DNA of 64,000 nt from Halomonas sp. HAL1 (GTDB lineage: Bacteria; Pseudomonadota; Gammaproteobacteria; Pseudomonadales; Halomonadaceae): positions 434,001-498,000 of the forward strand of contig NZ_CP130610.1 of assembly GCF_030544485.1 (NCBI RefSeq), read 5' to 3'. The position numbers and the translations under genes are program-made. Shown in pieces: positions 39,215 through 49,174 of the stretch. Under the pieces are notes generated by a model that worked only from the letters and a program-made list of their open reading frames with translations, was not told the origin of the DNA and searched no databases. The stretch's first letter is position 1. Every line of letters begins with the position of its first letter.

Positions 39215-39673
39215 CTACTGACTGCCGGTGCTGCCAAACCCGCCGCTGCCCCGCAGGGAGTCTTCAAACGCGTCCACAAGAGCGAGTTCGGCTTGCACAA
39301 CAGGCACAAGCACGTACTGTGCCAGGCGGTCGAAGGGGGCAAGGGTAAAGTCGCTCTGGCCCCGGTTCCAGACCGAAATCATCAGCTCGCCCTGGTAATC
39401 GGAGTCGATCAAGCCGACCAAGTTGCCCAGCACAATACCGTGCTTATGCCCCAAACCGGAGCGCGGCAGAATCATGCCTGCTAAGCCTGGGTCTTCAATA
39501 TAGATGGCAATGCCCGTGCGCACGAGCTGGCAGTCGCCGGGCGCTAAGGTCAGCGGCGCGTCCAGCAAGGCGCGTAGATCCATGCCTGCAGAGCCTGCCG
39601 TTGCATAGGTGGGGAGATAGTCGTGCAAGCGTTCATCTAACACTTTGCACTGCAGGCGGGGGCGGGCACTCAT
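39215..39673 (-). CDS. dut: dUTP diphosphatase
   Basis: A 152-residue dUTPase that removes dUTP. Motifs are [32 protein letters not shown] (in part) and the C-terminal GSGGFGSTG loop. It overlaps coaBC as ATGA, the same pairing as in E. coli. A short degenerate TAGCTA/GCTAAT repeat stretch lies after it at about 39186-39222. Confidence 0.96.
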   Translation of the reverse strand: MSARPRLQCKVLDERLHDYLPTYATAGSAGMDLRALLDAPLTLAPGDCQLVRTGIAIYIEDPGLAGMILPRSGLGHKHGIVLGNLVGLIDSDYQGELMISVWNRGQSDFTLAPFDRLAQYVLVPVVQAELALVDAFEDSLRGSGGFGSTGSQ

Positions 39674-41007
39674 TGGGATTCTCCAGAAGCGTTAGTAGAA
39701 GTTGTTTCAGGTGCTGTCGTCGATAGCAGGGCGAGCGCCTGGTGAATGATCGTAGCGGCCAGCTGGGTTTTCGGCTGGGGGGCTTCCGCCCGGCTTTCAA
39801 CACCTTCTGCGGTGCGCCACAGTAACCATGCGGCATTCTGGTCGCTGCCAAACCCGAGGCCCGCCTGGGAAACATCGTTAGCCACGATCATATCCAGCCC
39901 TTTGCGCTGCAGTTTATCCTGCGCGTAGCGCTCTATTTCTTGGGTTTCGGCGGCAAAGCCAACTACCAGCGGGCGCTGCCCAGCGGGAAGCGCCGCTATG
40001 CTGGCGATAATGTCAGGATTTTTCACCAGGGTTAGGGTGAGAGTGTCGCTATTGTCCTGCTTCTTGAGCTTGTGCTCGGCGGGGGCTGCCGCACGATAGT
40101 CAGCCACCGCCGCACAGCCGATAAACAGTGCCGCTTGGGGCGCTAAGCGCTGTGCTTCACTGTGCATCTGTTCGGCTGACTCAACGTCAATCCGCGTAAC
40201 GCCCGGCGGGGTGGGTAAGTTAACTGGCCCGCTGATCAGCGTCACCTTAGCGCCTTGCGCCACTGCCGCTGCGGCTAACGCAAAGCCCATTTTTCCCGAA
40301 CTGTGATTGGAAATATAGCGTACTGGGTCCAGCGGCTCGCGAGTTGGGCCAGCGGTGATCACTACATGAGAAGCGCTGGCGGAGGAGCCGTAATGAGAAG
40401 AAGATTGCGCTGCAAACAGTGCCATCACAGCGCTAAATATCTCTTCAGGCTCACTCATGCGGCCAGGCCCTACATCGCCACAGGCTTGATCACCCGCGTC
40501 GGGGCCTATCTGCTGCCAACCATCTTGTTGAAGCTGCGCCACATTGCGCTGAGTGGCAGGGTGGCGCCACATTGCCTGGTTCATGGCTGGGGCAATTAGC
40601 TTAGGCGCTTCTGACGCTAGGCAGAGCGTGGTAAGCAAATCATCAGCCATGCCGTGCACCAAGCGGGCGATTAAGTCGGCGGTAGCGGGGGCGATGAGTA
40701 CTATATCCGCCCAGCGGGCGAGCTCAATATGGCCCATGCCTGCTTCGGCTTCCGGGTCGAGTAAGGAAGTGCGCACCGGCTCACCGGAGAGTGCCTGCAG
40801 GGTGAGCGGCGTAATAAAGGCCTGAGCCCCATCGGTCATCACTACACGCACCTCGCAGCCCGCTTGCTTGAGCAGGCGCACAAGCAACGCGCTCTTGTAA
40901 GCAGCAATACCCGCGCTAACCCCGAGTAGCACCCGTTTGCCGACGAGTGTTGAGGCAGCGGTGAAAGCGTTTATCGGGGTGCTTGTTGTGTCAGCAACAG
41001 AAGCCAT
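39670..41007 (-). CDS. coaBC: Bifunctional phosphopantothenoylcysteine decarboxylase / phosphopantothenate-cysteine ligase CoaBC
   Basis: A 445-residue two-domain enzyme of CoA synthesis. The N-terminal flavin decarboxylase (about 20-210) has [11 protein letters not shown], the catalytic His in [18 protein letters not shown] and GRMSEPEEI. The C-terminal ligase has [20 protein letters not shown] and the CTP-binding KKQ region (KLKKQD). It begins about 170 bp from the divergent radC. Confidence 0.95.
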   Translation of the reverse strand: MASVADTTSTPINAFTAASTLVGKRVLLGVSAGIAAYKSALLVRLLKQAGCEVRVVMTDGAQAFITPLTLQALSGEPVRTSLLDPEAEAGMGHIELARWADIVLIAPATADLIARLVHGMADDLLTTLCLASEAPKLIAPAMNQAMWRHPATQRNVAQLQQDGWQQIGPDAGDQACGDVGPGRMSEPEEIFSAVMALFAAQSSSHYGSSASASHVVITAGPTREPLDPVRYISNHSSGKMGFALAAAAVAQGAKVTLISGPVNLPTPPGVTRIDVESAEQMHSEAQRLAPQAALFIGCAAVADYRAAAPAEHKLKKQDNSDTLTLTLVKNPDIIASIAALPAGQRPLVVGFAAETQEIERYAQDKLQRKGLDMIVANDVSQAGLGFGSDQNAAWLLWRTAEGVESRAEAPQPKTQLAATIIHQALALLSTTAPETTSTNASGESQ

Positions 41008-41179
41008 GTTCAGTCATCCGCATCAGCGTTCGTGAGGAGGCTTACCATACCACTGGCACCACCAATTTGGCATATTGAGAGGAAACAAGGGTAAGCTAGG
41101 TTTACTGAGGTTGATCGCGTGATTAGGTTTGAAGGCGGTTTGCGTTAATTACCAAAGGCGGACAACGCGGGAAGGTGCG

Positions 41180-41854
41180 ATGGGAATCAATCACTGGCCA
41201 GAGGGTGAGCGGCCGCGGGAGAAGTTATTAAACACAGGCGCCCAGGCGCTTTCAGATGCGGAGTTGCTGGCGATTTTTTTGCGCGTCGGCGTGCAGGGGC
41301 GCTCAGCGGTTGATTTGGCGCGGGATTTGCTCACAAGCTTTGGTGGCTTACGCCAACTGCTGGAGGCTGATCAAGCAAGCTTCTGCGCTGCCCATGGGCT
41401 AGGTACCGCTAAGTATGCCCAACTACAGGCTACGCTTGAGTTGTCGCGGCGCCATTTGGCTAGCCAAATGGCGCGTGGCAATGCACTGACATCGCCTGCC
41501 TTGGTGCGCCATTATCTGAGCTCCCAGCTGCGTCATTTAGGTCATGAAGAGTTTGCTGTGCTTTTTTTGGATACACAGCACCGAATTATTCGCTATGAAT
41601 CGCTGTTTCGCGGTACCCTAGACAGCGCATCTGTTTACCCCCGCGAAGTTGCCAAGCGCGCTTTAGAACTTAGCGCTGGCGCCGTTATCCTGGCTCACAA
41701 TCACCCATCGGGTGTGGCAGAGCCAAGCGATGCTGATCGACGAATCACCGAACGCTTAAAAGACGCGCTCGCACTGTTTGAAGTGCGCGTGTTGGATCAT
41801 TTCGTGGTGGGAGATGGAGAAGTGGTCTCTTTTGCCGAGCGTGGCTGGCTATAA
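41180..41854 (+). CDS. radC: RadC family JAMM/MPN protein
   Basis: A 224-residue protein with N-terminal HhH-like UPF0758 domain ([25 protein letters not shown], in part) and a JAMM domain with the zinc signature [14 protein letters not shown]. Its function in the cell is disputed. ATG 41180 gives [16 protein letters not shown], the family start; an upstream in-frame start at 41129 is unlikely. radC-rpmB-rpmG-mutM is the order in E. coli. Confidence 0.92.
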   Translation: MGINHWPEGERPREKLLNTGAQALSDAELLAIFLRVGVQGRSAVDLARDLLTSFGGLRQLLEADQASFCAAHGLGTAKYAQLQATLELSRRHLASQMARGNALTSPALVRHYLSSQLRHLGHEEFAVLFLDTQHRIIRYESLFRGTLDSASVYPREVAKRALELSAGAVILAHNHPSGVAEPSDADRRITERLKDALALFEVRVLDHFVVGDGEVVSFAERGWL

Positions 41855-41941
41855 GCAGAATCGACGCGGAGTACATTGCGCGACATTATCTAAGTTAAAT
41901 GAGCAAAAAGGCGTTTATTTAACCTTTTTAGTGGGTTTTGC

Positions 41942-41970
41942 TTGCTGCTAGTCGGGTGCTCTGGTATAAA
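41942..41970 (+). promoter_or_regulatory. Predicted promoter of rpmB-rpmG
   Basis: TTGCTG (41942-41947), a 17-bp spacer, and TATAAA (41965-41970) preceded by TGG, an extended -10. It lies in the 258-bp gap between radC and rpmB. Confidence 0.7.
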
Positions 41971-42112
41971 GTGCCACCTTTAAACTTGGGTTGAATAACG
42001 GATTTGGATAAAGCTTGGCGGTTAACGGCGCCGACACCTTCCCTGCTCCGGTTTGCCCGACAGTTTTGAACACTCAGGTTCTTATATCCTGGCCAAGCAG
42101 TTGGAGGCTCTA

Positions 42113-42349
42113 ATGTCCAAAGTATGTCAGGTTACCGGCAAGCGTCCGGTAACTGGAAATAACGTTTCACACTCAATGCGTAAGACACGTCGTCGTTTCT
42201 TGCCGAACCTGCATACCCATCGTTTTTGGGTTGAGTCTGAAAACCGCTTCGTCAAGCTGCGCGTTTCCACTAAAGGAATGCGCATTATTGATAAAAACGG
42301 TATCGACGCAGTGTTGGTTGATATTCGTAAGCGCGGCGACGCTATCTAA
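42113..42349 (+). CDS. rpmB: 50S ribosomal protein L28
   Basis: A 78-residue basic protein, matching L28 fully ([35 protein letters not shown]). ATG 42113 follows GGAGG. It is followed by rpmG after 51 bp, as in E. coli. Confidence 0.97.
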   Translation: MSKVCQVTGKRPVTGNNVSHSMRKTRRRFLPNLHTHRFWVESENRFVKLRVSTKGMRIIDKNGIDAVLVDIRKRGDAI

Positions 42350-42400
42350 GCCAGCTTATGGCCAAGCGTTTCGGACCAAGCATTTTGGAAGGATTAAACC

Positions 42401-42556
42401 ATGCGCGATAAAATCAAGCTGGTGTCTAGTGCCGGTACAGGTCACTTCTACACTACTGATAAGAACAAGCGGAATACCCCGGATAAGTTCGAATTCAAGA
42501 AATTCGACCCGGTTGTCCGTAAGCACGTTATCTACAAGGAAGCCAAGATCAAGTAA
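42401..42556 (+). CDS. rpmG: 50S ribosomal protein L33
   Basis: A 51-residue protein: [36 protein letters not shown] and a KEAKIK end match L33. It has no Cys, so it is the zinc-free form. GGAAGGA precedes the ATG. It forms an operon with rpmB and ends in a terminator. Confidence 0.97.
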   Translation: MRDKIKLVSSAGTGHFYTTDKNKRNTPDKFEFKKFDPVVRKHVIYKEAKIK

Positions 42557-42604
42557 TCGCGTAAGCGATGATGATCGGCTTTCTCTGCAGGCTAGCGTCT
42601 GTTC

Positions 42605-42632
42605 AAAAACCCGGCCTCAAGCCGGGTTTTTG
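42605..42632 (+). terminator. Rho-independent terminator after rpmG
   Basis: AAAAACCCGGC pairs with GCCGGGTTTTT around CTCAA. Confidence 0.9.
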
Positions 42633-42713
42633 CATGCATGCTTTTTATGCGCAGCATGCCTAGCGAACCCATCTTCATTAGGCTGTCATCACAAGCCGTT
42701 ACGATGCTTAAAT

Positions 42714-43556
42714 ATGCCCGAACTCCCCGAAGTTGAAACCACCCGCCGCGGGATTGCGCCTTATATTGAAGGTCAGGAAGTCACCGAAGTGCTGGTGCGT
42801 CAGCCGCGGCTACGCGTACCCGTGCCGGATGACTTGGCCGAGCGGTTGGTGGGCGCACGCATTGGCGTACTGAAGCGGCGGGCAAAATATCTGCAGATTC
42901 CAATTCAGCCGGTTAGCGCGCTTGCAGATGATGCTGGCGCCACGCTGTTATGGCATTTGGGCATGTCGGGCAGCCTGCGTATTGCCCAGGTGGGGGATTT
43001 GCCTAAAAAGCATGACCATGTCGATGTGGTCACCGCTAACGGCTATGTATTGCGCTATCACGACCCTCGTCGGTTTGGCTTTGTGGATTGGCAGGCCGCA
43101 GACGCAGCGCAGGATAAACGGCTTGCTCATTTGGGCCCAGAGCCACTGTCTGATGCGTTTAACGGTAAATGGCTCTACACGCTTTCGCGCAACAAACGCG
43201 TGGCGGTAAAACCATTTCTGATGGATAACCAGGTGGTGGTGGGTGCGGGCAATATTTATGCTGCGGAAGCGCTGTTTATGGCGGGTATTGATCCGCGCCG
43301 TGCAGCGGGGAGAGTGTCCCGCGCCCGCTATGATGCCCTCGCCTTGGCTGTGAAAGAGGTATTGGCAGCGGCGATTACCCAGGGCGGCACTACGCTGAGA
43401 GACTTTGTTAGCGGCCAGGGTGAGCCCGGCTACTTTGCTCAGCGGCTAAATGTTTACGGCCGCCACGGTCAGCCCTGTTTGCGCTGCGGCGCGGAGCTTC
43501 GCCGCATTACGCTAGGCCAGCGAGCCAGTGTGTTTTGCCCCGGTTGCCAGCGCTAA
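42714..43556 (+). CDS. mutM: Formamidopyrimidine-DNA glycosylase MutM
   Basis: A 280-residue base-excision glycosylase/AP lyase for 8-oxoguanine. The N-terminus is [13 protein letters not shown] with catalytic Pro2 and Glu3; the C-terminal zinc finger is CLRCGAEL and CPGCQR. The start must be ATG 42714 since Pro2 is the nucleophile; a far longer open frame upstream is spurious. Confidence 0.96.
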   Translation: MPELPEVETTRRGIAPYIEGQEVTEVLVRQPRLRVPVPDDLAERLVGARIGVLKRRAKYLQIPIQPVSALADDAGATLLWHLGMSGSLRIAQVGDLPKKHDHVDVVTANGYVLRYHDPRRFGFVDWQAADAAQDKRLAHLGPEPLSDAFNGKWLYTLSRNKRVAVKPFLMDNQVVVGAGNIYAAEALFMAGIDPRRAAGRVSRARYDALALAVKEVLAAAITQGGTTLRDFVSGQGEPGYFAQRLNVYGRHGQPCLRCGAELRRITLGQRASVFCPGCQR

Positions 43557-43651
43557 TGCCTGCCTAATAAGTGCTAATGTTTTACTGACGTTTTGCCTTG
43601 GCTAATTTTTGCTTTGCCTAGGTTTTTAAAACAAAGTTTTTGGAGATTGCT

Positions 43652-44842
43652 GTGACCCAACGCCTGCGCCTGAATAAAAATGCTGACCGCCGCCTGAAAG
43701 CGGGCCATCTCTGGATCTACTCCAATGAAGTAGATATCAAAGAGACGCCGCTGAAAAACTTTGCGGCAGGCGAAACCGCCCTGGTAGAAGCCTCCAACGG
43801 AAAAGTCATGGCGGTGGCTTACGTTAATCCCCATTCCTTAATCGCGGCCCGCGTCATGTCACGTGACCCTGAAATGCGCTTGGATCGTTCGCTGTTTGTG
43901 CACCGCTTTAACCAAGCGCTGGCACTACGTCAGCGTCTTTATGAGCAGCCGTATTACCGCTTGATTCACGGTGAAGGCGATTTGCTGCCAGGCTTGGTGA
44001 TTGATCGTTTTGGCGATGTTCTCGTCGTGCAGCTCAATACGGCTGGCATGCAGGCGTTGGCTGATGAGATTGTTGATGCGCTTGAAAAAGTCGTCAAGCC
44101 TGAAGTGATCGTTTTCCGTAATGACACTGGCGGTCGTCGTCAGGAAGGTCTCGAGGCCCACGTTGACGTTATCAAGGGCACGTTGCCTGACGAAGTGGTG
44201 CTGGAAGAGAACGGTGCACGTTTTGTCGTGCCGGTACTTAATGGCCAGAAAACCGGTTGGTTCTTCGATCACCGTGTTAATCGAGAATGGCTCAATCGCC
44301 AAGTGGCCGGTAAGCGCGTGCTGGATGTCTTCAGCTACGTGGGCGGCTGGGGTGTGCAGGCAGCCGTTCACGGCGCGAAAGAGGTGATTTGCCTAGACTC
44401 TTCGGGTCCAGCGCTAGATCAGGTTGCACGTAACGCCGAGCTCAATGGCGTTCAGGAAAAAGTGGCTGTTAGTGAAGGCGATGCATTTGAAGCCTTAGCA
44501 GCATTGAAGGCAGAGGGTGAGGAGTTTGACGTGGTCATTCTTGATCCGCCTGCGTTCATCAAAAAGCGTAAGGATATCCCTAACGGCGAGCGTGCCTATG
44601 CCCGCTTGAACCGCGAAGCCATGCGCTTGCTGGGTCGCGACGGCCTGTTGATGTCCGCCTCCTGCTCAATGCACCTAGCGCCCGAGCGGTTGATGGATGT
44701 GGTCCGTGGCGCCGTTCGCCACCAGGATCGCCATGGCCAGGTGATTTTCCAAGGCCATCAAGGCCCTGATCACCCAGTACACCCAGCCATTCCTGAAACG
44801 TCTTACCTGAAAGCGTTGGGAGTGCGTGTGTTCCGCGACTAA
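43652..44842 (+). CDS. rlmI: 23S rRNA (cytosine(1962)-C5)-methyltransferase RlmI
   Basis: A 396-residue protein with an N-terminal PUA domain (QRLRLNKNADRRLKAGHLWIYSNEV, in part), a central EEHEE domain and a C-terminal SAM methyltransferase (VLDVFSYVGGWGVQAA, ILDPPAFIKKRKD, SCSMHL). It methylates C1962 of 23S rRNA. GTG 43652 is chosen, since TTTTTGGAG lies seven bases upstream and the length then equals E. coli RlmI; TTG 43640 is possible but overlaps that site. Confidence 0.92.
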   Translation: MTQRLRLNKNADRRLKAGHLWIYSNEVDIKETPLKNFAAGETALVEASNGKVMAVAYVNPHSLIAARVMSRDPEMRLDRSLFVHRFNQALALRQRLYEQPYYRLIHGEGDLLPGLVIDRFGDVLVVQLNTAGMQALADEIVDALEKVVKPEVIVFRNDTGGRRQEGLEAHVDVIKGTLPDEVVLEENGARFVVPVLNGQKTGWFFDHRVNREWLNRQVAGKRVLDVFSYVGGWGVQAAVHGAKEVICLDSSGPALDQVARNAELNGVQEKVAVSEGDAFEALAALKAEGEEFDVVILDPPAFIKKRKDIPNGERAYARLNREAMRLLGRDGLLMSASCSMHLAPERLMDVVRGAVRHQDRHGQVIFQGHQGPDHPVHPAIPETSYLKALGVRVFRD

Positions 44843-44876
44843 TTCACACGAGAGTCAGGATAAAGAGGAGCCAAGG

Positions 44877-45311
44877 ATGGAGTGGGCGCTGCCCGATCCT
44901 TTTGTGATCGATATCCGTGTCGCTGATGAGGCAATTGATGCTTATCAGCACGTTAACAACAGCGAGTACCTGCGCTGGGTTGAGCAGATTAGCTGGGCGC
45001 ACTCTGAAGCGCTCGGCCTCTCGCTTGAGCGTTACCGAGAGCTTGACCGTGCGATGGTGGTTCACCGTCATGAACTGGACTACCTCGCACCTGCTTTTGC
45101 AGGCGATGAGCTACAGTTGGCGACCTGGATTGTCGATTGCGATGAACGCTTCAGTCTGACGCGGCGTTTTCAACTAGCGCGTACCAGCGATTCCAAAACA
45201 CTGCTTTATGCCCGCACGCGCTTTGCCTGCGTGGCGCTCTCAACGGGGCGGCCCAAACGCTTGCCCGAGGAGTATCGGCGCATCTATGGCGGCGCCGTTA
45301 TCGTTGAGTGA
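44877..45311 (+). CDS. Acyl-CoA thioesterase, 4-hydroxybenzoyl-CoA thioesterase family
   Basis: A 144-residue hot-dog-fold protein. DAYQHVNNSEYLRWVEQISW carries the family signature with the Asp/His/Asn pattern, and VVHRHELDYLAPAFAGDEL matches the second half. It hydrolyses an acyl-CoA whose identity is not readable. AAAGAGGAG lies near the start ATG 44877. It follows rlmI after 34 bp and ends at a terminator. Confidence 0.85.
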   Translation: MEWALPDPFVIDIRVADEAIDAYQHVNNSEYLRWVEQISWAHSEALGLSLERYRELDRAMVVHRHELDYLAPAFAGDELQLATWIVDCDERFSLTRRFQLARTSDSKTLLYARTRFACVALSTGRPKRLPEEYRRIYGGAVIVE

Positions 45312-45367
45312 TTGAAAGAAGAGTGGAATTTTTCGTGCAGAACCGGCAATCGTTAGATTTTTCTCCT

Positions 45368-45396
45368 AAAAAACGCCTTAACTGGCGTTTTTTTTG
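45368..45396 (+). terminator. Rho-independent terminator
   Basis: AAAAAACGCC pairs with GGCGTTTTTT around TTAACT, ending in eight T. Confidence 0.9.
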
Positions 45397-45486
45397 TTTT
45401 GCTTTGCTGGGGTGGTGGTCAACGTTAGCTGTGCTGTAATTTGCTTAACAAGACGACTGACCTTTAAAAGCACAGAGAAAAAACCA

Positions 45487-46605
45487 ATGAAAATCGCCGT
45501 CCCCAAAGAGATCAAAAACCACGAGTATCGTGTCGCGTTGACGCCCACTGGTGCGCGAGAGTTAGCCGGTCGTGGTCACCAGGTCAGCGTTCAAGCTAGT
45601 GCCGGTGAAGGCGCTGGCTTTACCGATGCCGATTACCAGGCCGCCGGTGCTCAGGTCGAAGCCGATGTGGACACACTGTGGCGCAATGCCGAGCTAATCC
45701 TCAAGGTGAAAGAGCCCCAGCCTGACGAGGTAGCGCGGCTCACTCCACAGCATACTCTGTTCACCTATCTTCACCTGGCCGCCGAAGAGCCCCTCACCCG
45801 CGGATTAATGAAAAGCGGCGCCACCTGTATTGCCTACGAGACGATTACTGATGCCCGCGGCGGCTTGCCGCTACTTGCGCCTATGAGCACCGTAGCAGGG
45901 CGAATGGCCGTTCAAGCCGGTGCCCATAGCCTGGAAAAAGCCCAGGGCGGTGCAGGCGTGCTGCTGCCCGGCGTGCCCGGTGTGGCGCCGGGGAAAGTGA
46001 CGGTTATCGGTGGTGGCGTCGTCGGGGAAAACGCCGCTCGCATGGCGCTGGGGTTGGGTGCGGAAGTGACCATTCTGGATAAATCCCTAGCGCGGCTGGA
46101 AGTGTTGGATGACCGCTATCAGGGACGCATCAAAACGGTTTATTCCACCGCCGATGCACTTGAAACGGCTACCCGTGAGTCGGATATGATCATTGGCGCG
46201 GTGCTAGTGCCCGGCGCCGCTGCACCTAAGTTGATCACTCGCCGCATGCTAGCTGATATGAAGCCTGGTAGCGTGTTGGTCGATGTGGCGATTGATCAGG
46301 GCGGCTGTTTTGAAACCAGCAAGCCCACCACCCACGCCGAACCGACCTATATCGTTGAGGGCATTGTTCACTACTGCGTCGCCAATATGCCCGGCGCCGT
46401 GGCCCGCACCTCTACCCAGGGGCTGACTAACGCCACGCTGCCCTTCGTGCTCGCCCTGGCGGATAAAGGCTGGCAGCAAGCGCTACGTGACGACCCGCAC
46501 TTCCTGCCCGGGCTTAATGTGCATGCTGGCCAAGTTACTTATCAAGCCGTGGCAGACGCCTTTGGGCTAGAAAGTAGTAATCCCGCAAGTGTTGTCGGAG
46601 GTTAA
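45487..46605 (+). CDS. ald: Alanine dehydrogenase
   Basis: A 372-residue enzyme interconverting L-alanine and pyruvate with NAD. N-terminus [22 protein letters not shown]-binding [19 protein letters not shown] and the substrate His in FTYLHLAA. The ATG at 45487 is the only start giving the family N-terminus. It is convergent with slyX. Confidence 0.95.
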   Translation: MKIAVPKEIKNHEYRVALTPTGARELAGRGHQVSVQASAGEGAGFTDADYQAAGAQVEADVDTLWRNAELILKVKEPQPDEVARLTPQHTLFTYLHLAAEEPLTRGLMKSGATCIAYETITDARGGLPLLAPMSTVAGRMAVQAGAHSLEKAQGGAGVLLPGVPGVAPGKVTVIGGGVVGENAARMALGLGAEVTILDKSLARLEVLDDRYQGRIKTVYSTADALETATRESDMIIGAVLVPGAAAPKLITRRMLADMKPGSVLVDVAIDQGGCFETSKPTTHAEPTYIVEGIVHYCVANMPGAVARTSTQGLTNATLPFVLALADKGWQQALRDDPHFLPGLNVHAGQVTYQAVADAFGLESSNPASVVGG

Positions 46606-46636
46606 TAAATATGCAGTCGTTGGCGCTATCATTGGC

Positions 46637-46885
46637 TTAATAGTGTGGCGGAAGTTCATCCTCGGGGCGCTGGCCGCCCTGAGGTTCGCTTGCTTGAAGT
46701 GCTTGATGCTGCTCGCGCAGGCGTTCGCGCATCAGCCCACTCAACTGTTCCAGTTTTTCCAGGCGGCGCTCCTGCTGAATCACCGCTTGGTCCAGCGTGT
46801 CCAGCCAGTGCTCTTGATGCGCTAAGCGGTTTTCTAAAGATTCAACAAGCTGGGTTAGCTCGGCAGGCGATAATTCGTGGGTCAT
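46637..46885 (-). CDS. slyX: SlyX family protein
   Basis: An 82-residue coiled-coil protein (VESLENRLAHQEHWLDTLDQAVIQQERRLEKLE, in part) ending PPHY, the SlyX hallmark. Its function is unknown. It is divergent from the membrane cold-shock gene and converges on ald. Confidence 0.88.
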   Translation of the reverse strand: MTHELSPAELTQLVESLENRLAHQEHWLDTLDQAVIQQERRLEKLEQLSGLMRERLREQHQALQASEPQGGQRPEDELPPHY

Positions 46886-46997
46886 GATAACATTGCAACC
46901 TTATGTAGTAGTATGCCAGTGCTATTGGGAATGGGCCTGATAGTGCGGGTATTGTCCTTCGTCTGTTACCCATACAACAAGAGAGCTTTTATTTTCT

Positions 46998-47537
46998 ATG
47001 AACCCAAAAGTTGTGTTTCGCTGTTTCTTAATCAGTGTATTACTTGCCGCCCCCACGCCACTTCTGTTGGCGGGGATTGTTCGTTTAACCAATAGTGCCC
47101 TCGCCGAGCAATTAATGGAGGTGTTGGCAGACAGTAGCGGTGTCTATATTGCTGTTGCTATCGGGTGTTTTATTGTTCTGTGTATTGGCACATTAGCGTC
47201 TGCTGCTTTTGCGCCCTCAGTAGTGGTGGCGTCTGATGTGGTAGCACGTCCTAAGCCTGCAGCGCGCCAGCCTCAAGCGGCTGCTCCCATGGACGATGAT
47301 GAGGAAGAAGATATCATTGACCCCAATGATGGCCGTGAAGAGGGGGAAGTGAAGTGGTTCAATACTAACAAAGGCTATGGTTTTATTACCCGCGATAATG
47401 GTGAAGATGTCTTTGTACACTTTCGCGCCATTCGCGGCCGTGGCCCGCGTATGTTAGCTGAAGGCCAAATTGTGCGTTATCACGTGATTAAAAATGAGCG
47501 TGGTTTGCAGGCCGACGATGTGAGTATTATTGAGTAA
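46998..47537 (+). CDS. Membrane-anchored cold-shock-domain protein
   Basis: A 179-residue protein with two predicted membrane helices (about 5-29 and 50-72), a Pro/Ala-rich then acidic linker (74-116, DDDEEEDIIDPNDGREEGE in part) and a C-terminal cold-shock domain (116-178) with RNP1 KGYGFI and RNP2 VFVHF. The domain should bind single-stranded RNA or DNA on the cytoplasmic side. CSD proteins of this kind occur in some gammaproteobacteria without a known role. The ribosome binding site before ATG 46998 is weak (AGAGAG). Confidence 0.85.
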   Translation: MNPKVVFRCFLISVLLAAPTPLLLAGIVRLTNSALAEQLMEVLADSSGVYIAVAIGCFIVLCIGTLASAAFAPSVVVASDVVARPKPAARQPQAAAPMDDDEEEDIIDPNDGREEGEVKWFNTNKGYGFITRDNGEDVFVHFRAIRGRGPRMLAEGQIVRYHVIKNERGLQADDVSIIE

Positions 47538-47570
47538 GCTTAACGACTAGCTAAATTGATCGTAGGATAG

Positions 47571-47602
47571 TAAACGACCCCGCTTCGGCGGGGTCGTTTA
47601 CG
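47571..47602. terminator. Bidirectional terminator with a TTCG tetraloop
   Basis: A perfect 13-bp stem TAAACGACCCCGC / GCGGGGTCGTTTA around TTCG, separating the cold-shock gene from the leftward dap cluster. Confidence 0.9.
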
Positions 47603-47615
47603 TTTATAGGGTCTG

Positions 47616-48005
47616 TTAACGACCCGAATCAGGCCACTCGATGGCTCCCTCTTTGCCGCCTGGAAGCACTTGCCAGAAGCGGTCAGGGTCATCGCCGGGG
47701 TTCCAGCTGCCCAGTGAGCATCGCACCTCGGTCTGAAGCGCCTCTGCGGCTTGCTGAGCGCACTCTTGGTCGGTCATCCAAGGGGTGTGGTTGCTATCAA
47801 ACCATAGGCTGGCAAAGCCATCGGCGGCTTTGTCTACTAATAATACCGGCACGCAGTCGCCCTGATACTGCCCTCGGGTTTGCCATTTGCCTTTGCCTGT
47901 CGGGCTGAGCGGCGGTGCGATTAGCGTGCTTTTTAGCCACTCATTGAGTGCCTCCAGCGAGACGCTAGCCAGGTAGATTTCTATATCGGGATAACGCTCC
48001 ATCAT
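47616..48005 (-). CDS. Conserved hypothetical protein downstream of dapE
   Basis: A 129-residue soluble protein that I do not recognise. It has an even spread of Trp ([39 protein letters not shown]) and two Cys. Its ATG at 48005 overlaps the dapE stop (ATGATGA), so it is the last gene of the map-glnD-dap run. Context hints at no clear function. Confidence 0.7.
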   Translation of the reverse strand: MMERYPDIEIYLASVSLEALNEWLKSTLIAPPLSPTGKGKWQTRGQYQGDCVPVLLVDKAADGFASLWFDSNHTPWMTDQECAQQAAEALQTEVRCSLGSWNPGDDPDRFWQVLPGGKEGAIEWPDSGR

Positions 48006-49174
48006 ACGTTTACCTCGCCGGAGATGAGCAGCGCTTGCAGCGTCGCTTCGTAAATCCGGCTTAAGTCGTCGAGGTCGCTAGCGCGAACGCGCTCATTGAC
48101 CTTGTGGATGGTGTCGTTCAGCGGGCCTAGCTCGACCACCTGAGCGCCCAGGGTAGCAATGAAGCGGCCATCCGAGGTGCCGCCGCTGGTAGAAAGCGCT
48201 GGGCGCTCGCCAGTCACTGCTTCAACGCCTTTAATGGCGGCGTCAACCAGCGCGCCTTCCGCGGTTAAAAACGGCTCGCCGTTGAGCGTCCAGTCTACCT
48301 GATATTCCAATCCATGCTGGTCGAGAATGGCCTCGGTGCGCGACTGAAGTTGATGATGGGTAACCTCGGTGGAGAAACGAAAGTTAAACACCACTTCCAC
48401 ATCGCCAGGAATCACATTAGTGGCCCCGGTGCCTGCGCGCAGGTTAGAAATCTGAAAGCTGGTGGCAGGGAAGAAGTCGTTGCCCGCGTCCCAATGCTCA
48501 TTGACTAGCGCGTCGAGTGCTGGCATCGCTTGATGGATAGGATTGCGTGCTAAATGCGGATAGGCCACGTGGCCTTGCACGCCCTTGATGTGTAGCGTGG
48601 CGCCGAGCGATCCGCGACGTCCGTTTTTGATCACATCACCCAGCCGATCGGTGGACGAAGGCTCGCCGACAATGCAGTAATCGAGGCGCTCATTGCGCTC
48701 GCGAAGATGTTCAACCACCGCGCGGGTGCCGTCGACCGCCGGGCCCTCTTCGTCGGAAGTGATCAGAAAGGCAATGCGGCCGTCGTGCTCTGGATGATTC
48801 GCGACAAAGCGTTCAACGGCGGTCAGCATGGAAGCGAGGCTGCCTTTCATATCGGCAGCGCCACGCCCGCACAGCATTCCCTCTGCGTCGATGCAGGGCT
48901 CGAACGGGGGGTACTGCCAGTTGATATAAGGGCCGCTGGGCACCACATCGGTGTGGCCCGCGAAAGCCACGACGGGGCCGTGATGACCGCGCACTGCCCA
49001 AAAATTCTTTACATCGCCAAATGGCAGCCGCTCAACATTGAAACCGAGCGCTGTTAAACGCTCGATCATGAGTTCCTGGCAACCTTCGTCGTCCGGCGTT
49101 ACCGAGGCTCGGCTGAGCAGCTCAAAGGCAAGTTGCAGCGTCGGCGACAGCGCTTCAGGCTCAGTTGTGGGCAT
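48002..49174 (-). CDS. dapE: Succinyl-diaminopimelate desuccinylase
   Basis: A 390-residue M20 metallopeptidase-fold enzyme that releases L,L-diaminopimelate for lysine and peptidoglycan. Metal ligands are seen in [21 protein letters not shown] and [23 protein letters not shown] supports DapE. It overlaps dapD by 14 bp and the following hypothetical gene by four. Confidence 0.95.
   Translation of the reverse strand: MPTTEPEALSPTLQLAFELLSRASVTPDDEGCQELMIERLTALGFNVERLPFGDVKNFWAVRGHHGPVVAFAGHTDVVPSGPYINWQYPPFEPCIDAEGMLCGRGAADMKGSLASMLTAVERFVANHPEHDGRIAFLITSDEEGPAVDGTRAVVEHLRERNERLDYCIVGEPSSTDRLGDVIKNGRRGSLGATLHIKGVQGHVAYPHLARNPIHQAMPALDALVNEHWDAGNDFFPATSFQISNLRAGTGATNVIPGDVEVVFNFRFSTEVTHHQLQSRTEAILDQHGLEYQVDWTLNGEPFLTAEGALVDAAIKGVEAVTGERPALSTSGGTSDGRFIATLGAQVVELGPLNDTIHKVNERVRASDLDDLSRIYEATLQALLISGEVNV

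Noticed and set aside
42231..42713. A long frame fused to the front of mutM
   Set aside because: It runs through rpmB and rpmG in another frame. MutM needs Pro2 and Glu3 at its N-terminus, which ATG 42714 gives.
46609..46638. Nine-residue frame (ATGCAGTCG...) after ald
   Set aside because: Too short to support, with no coupling signal comparable to the copA peptide.
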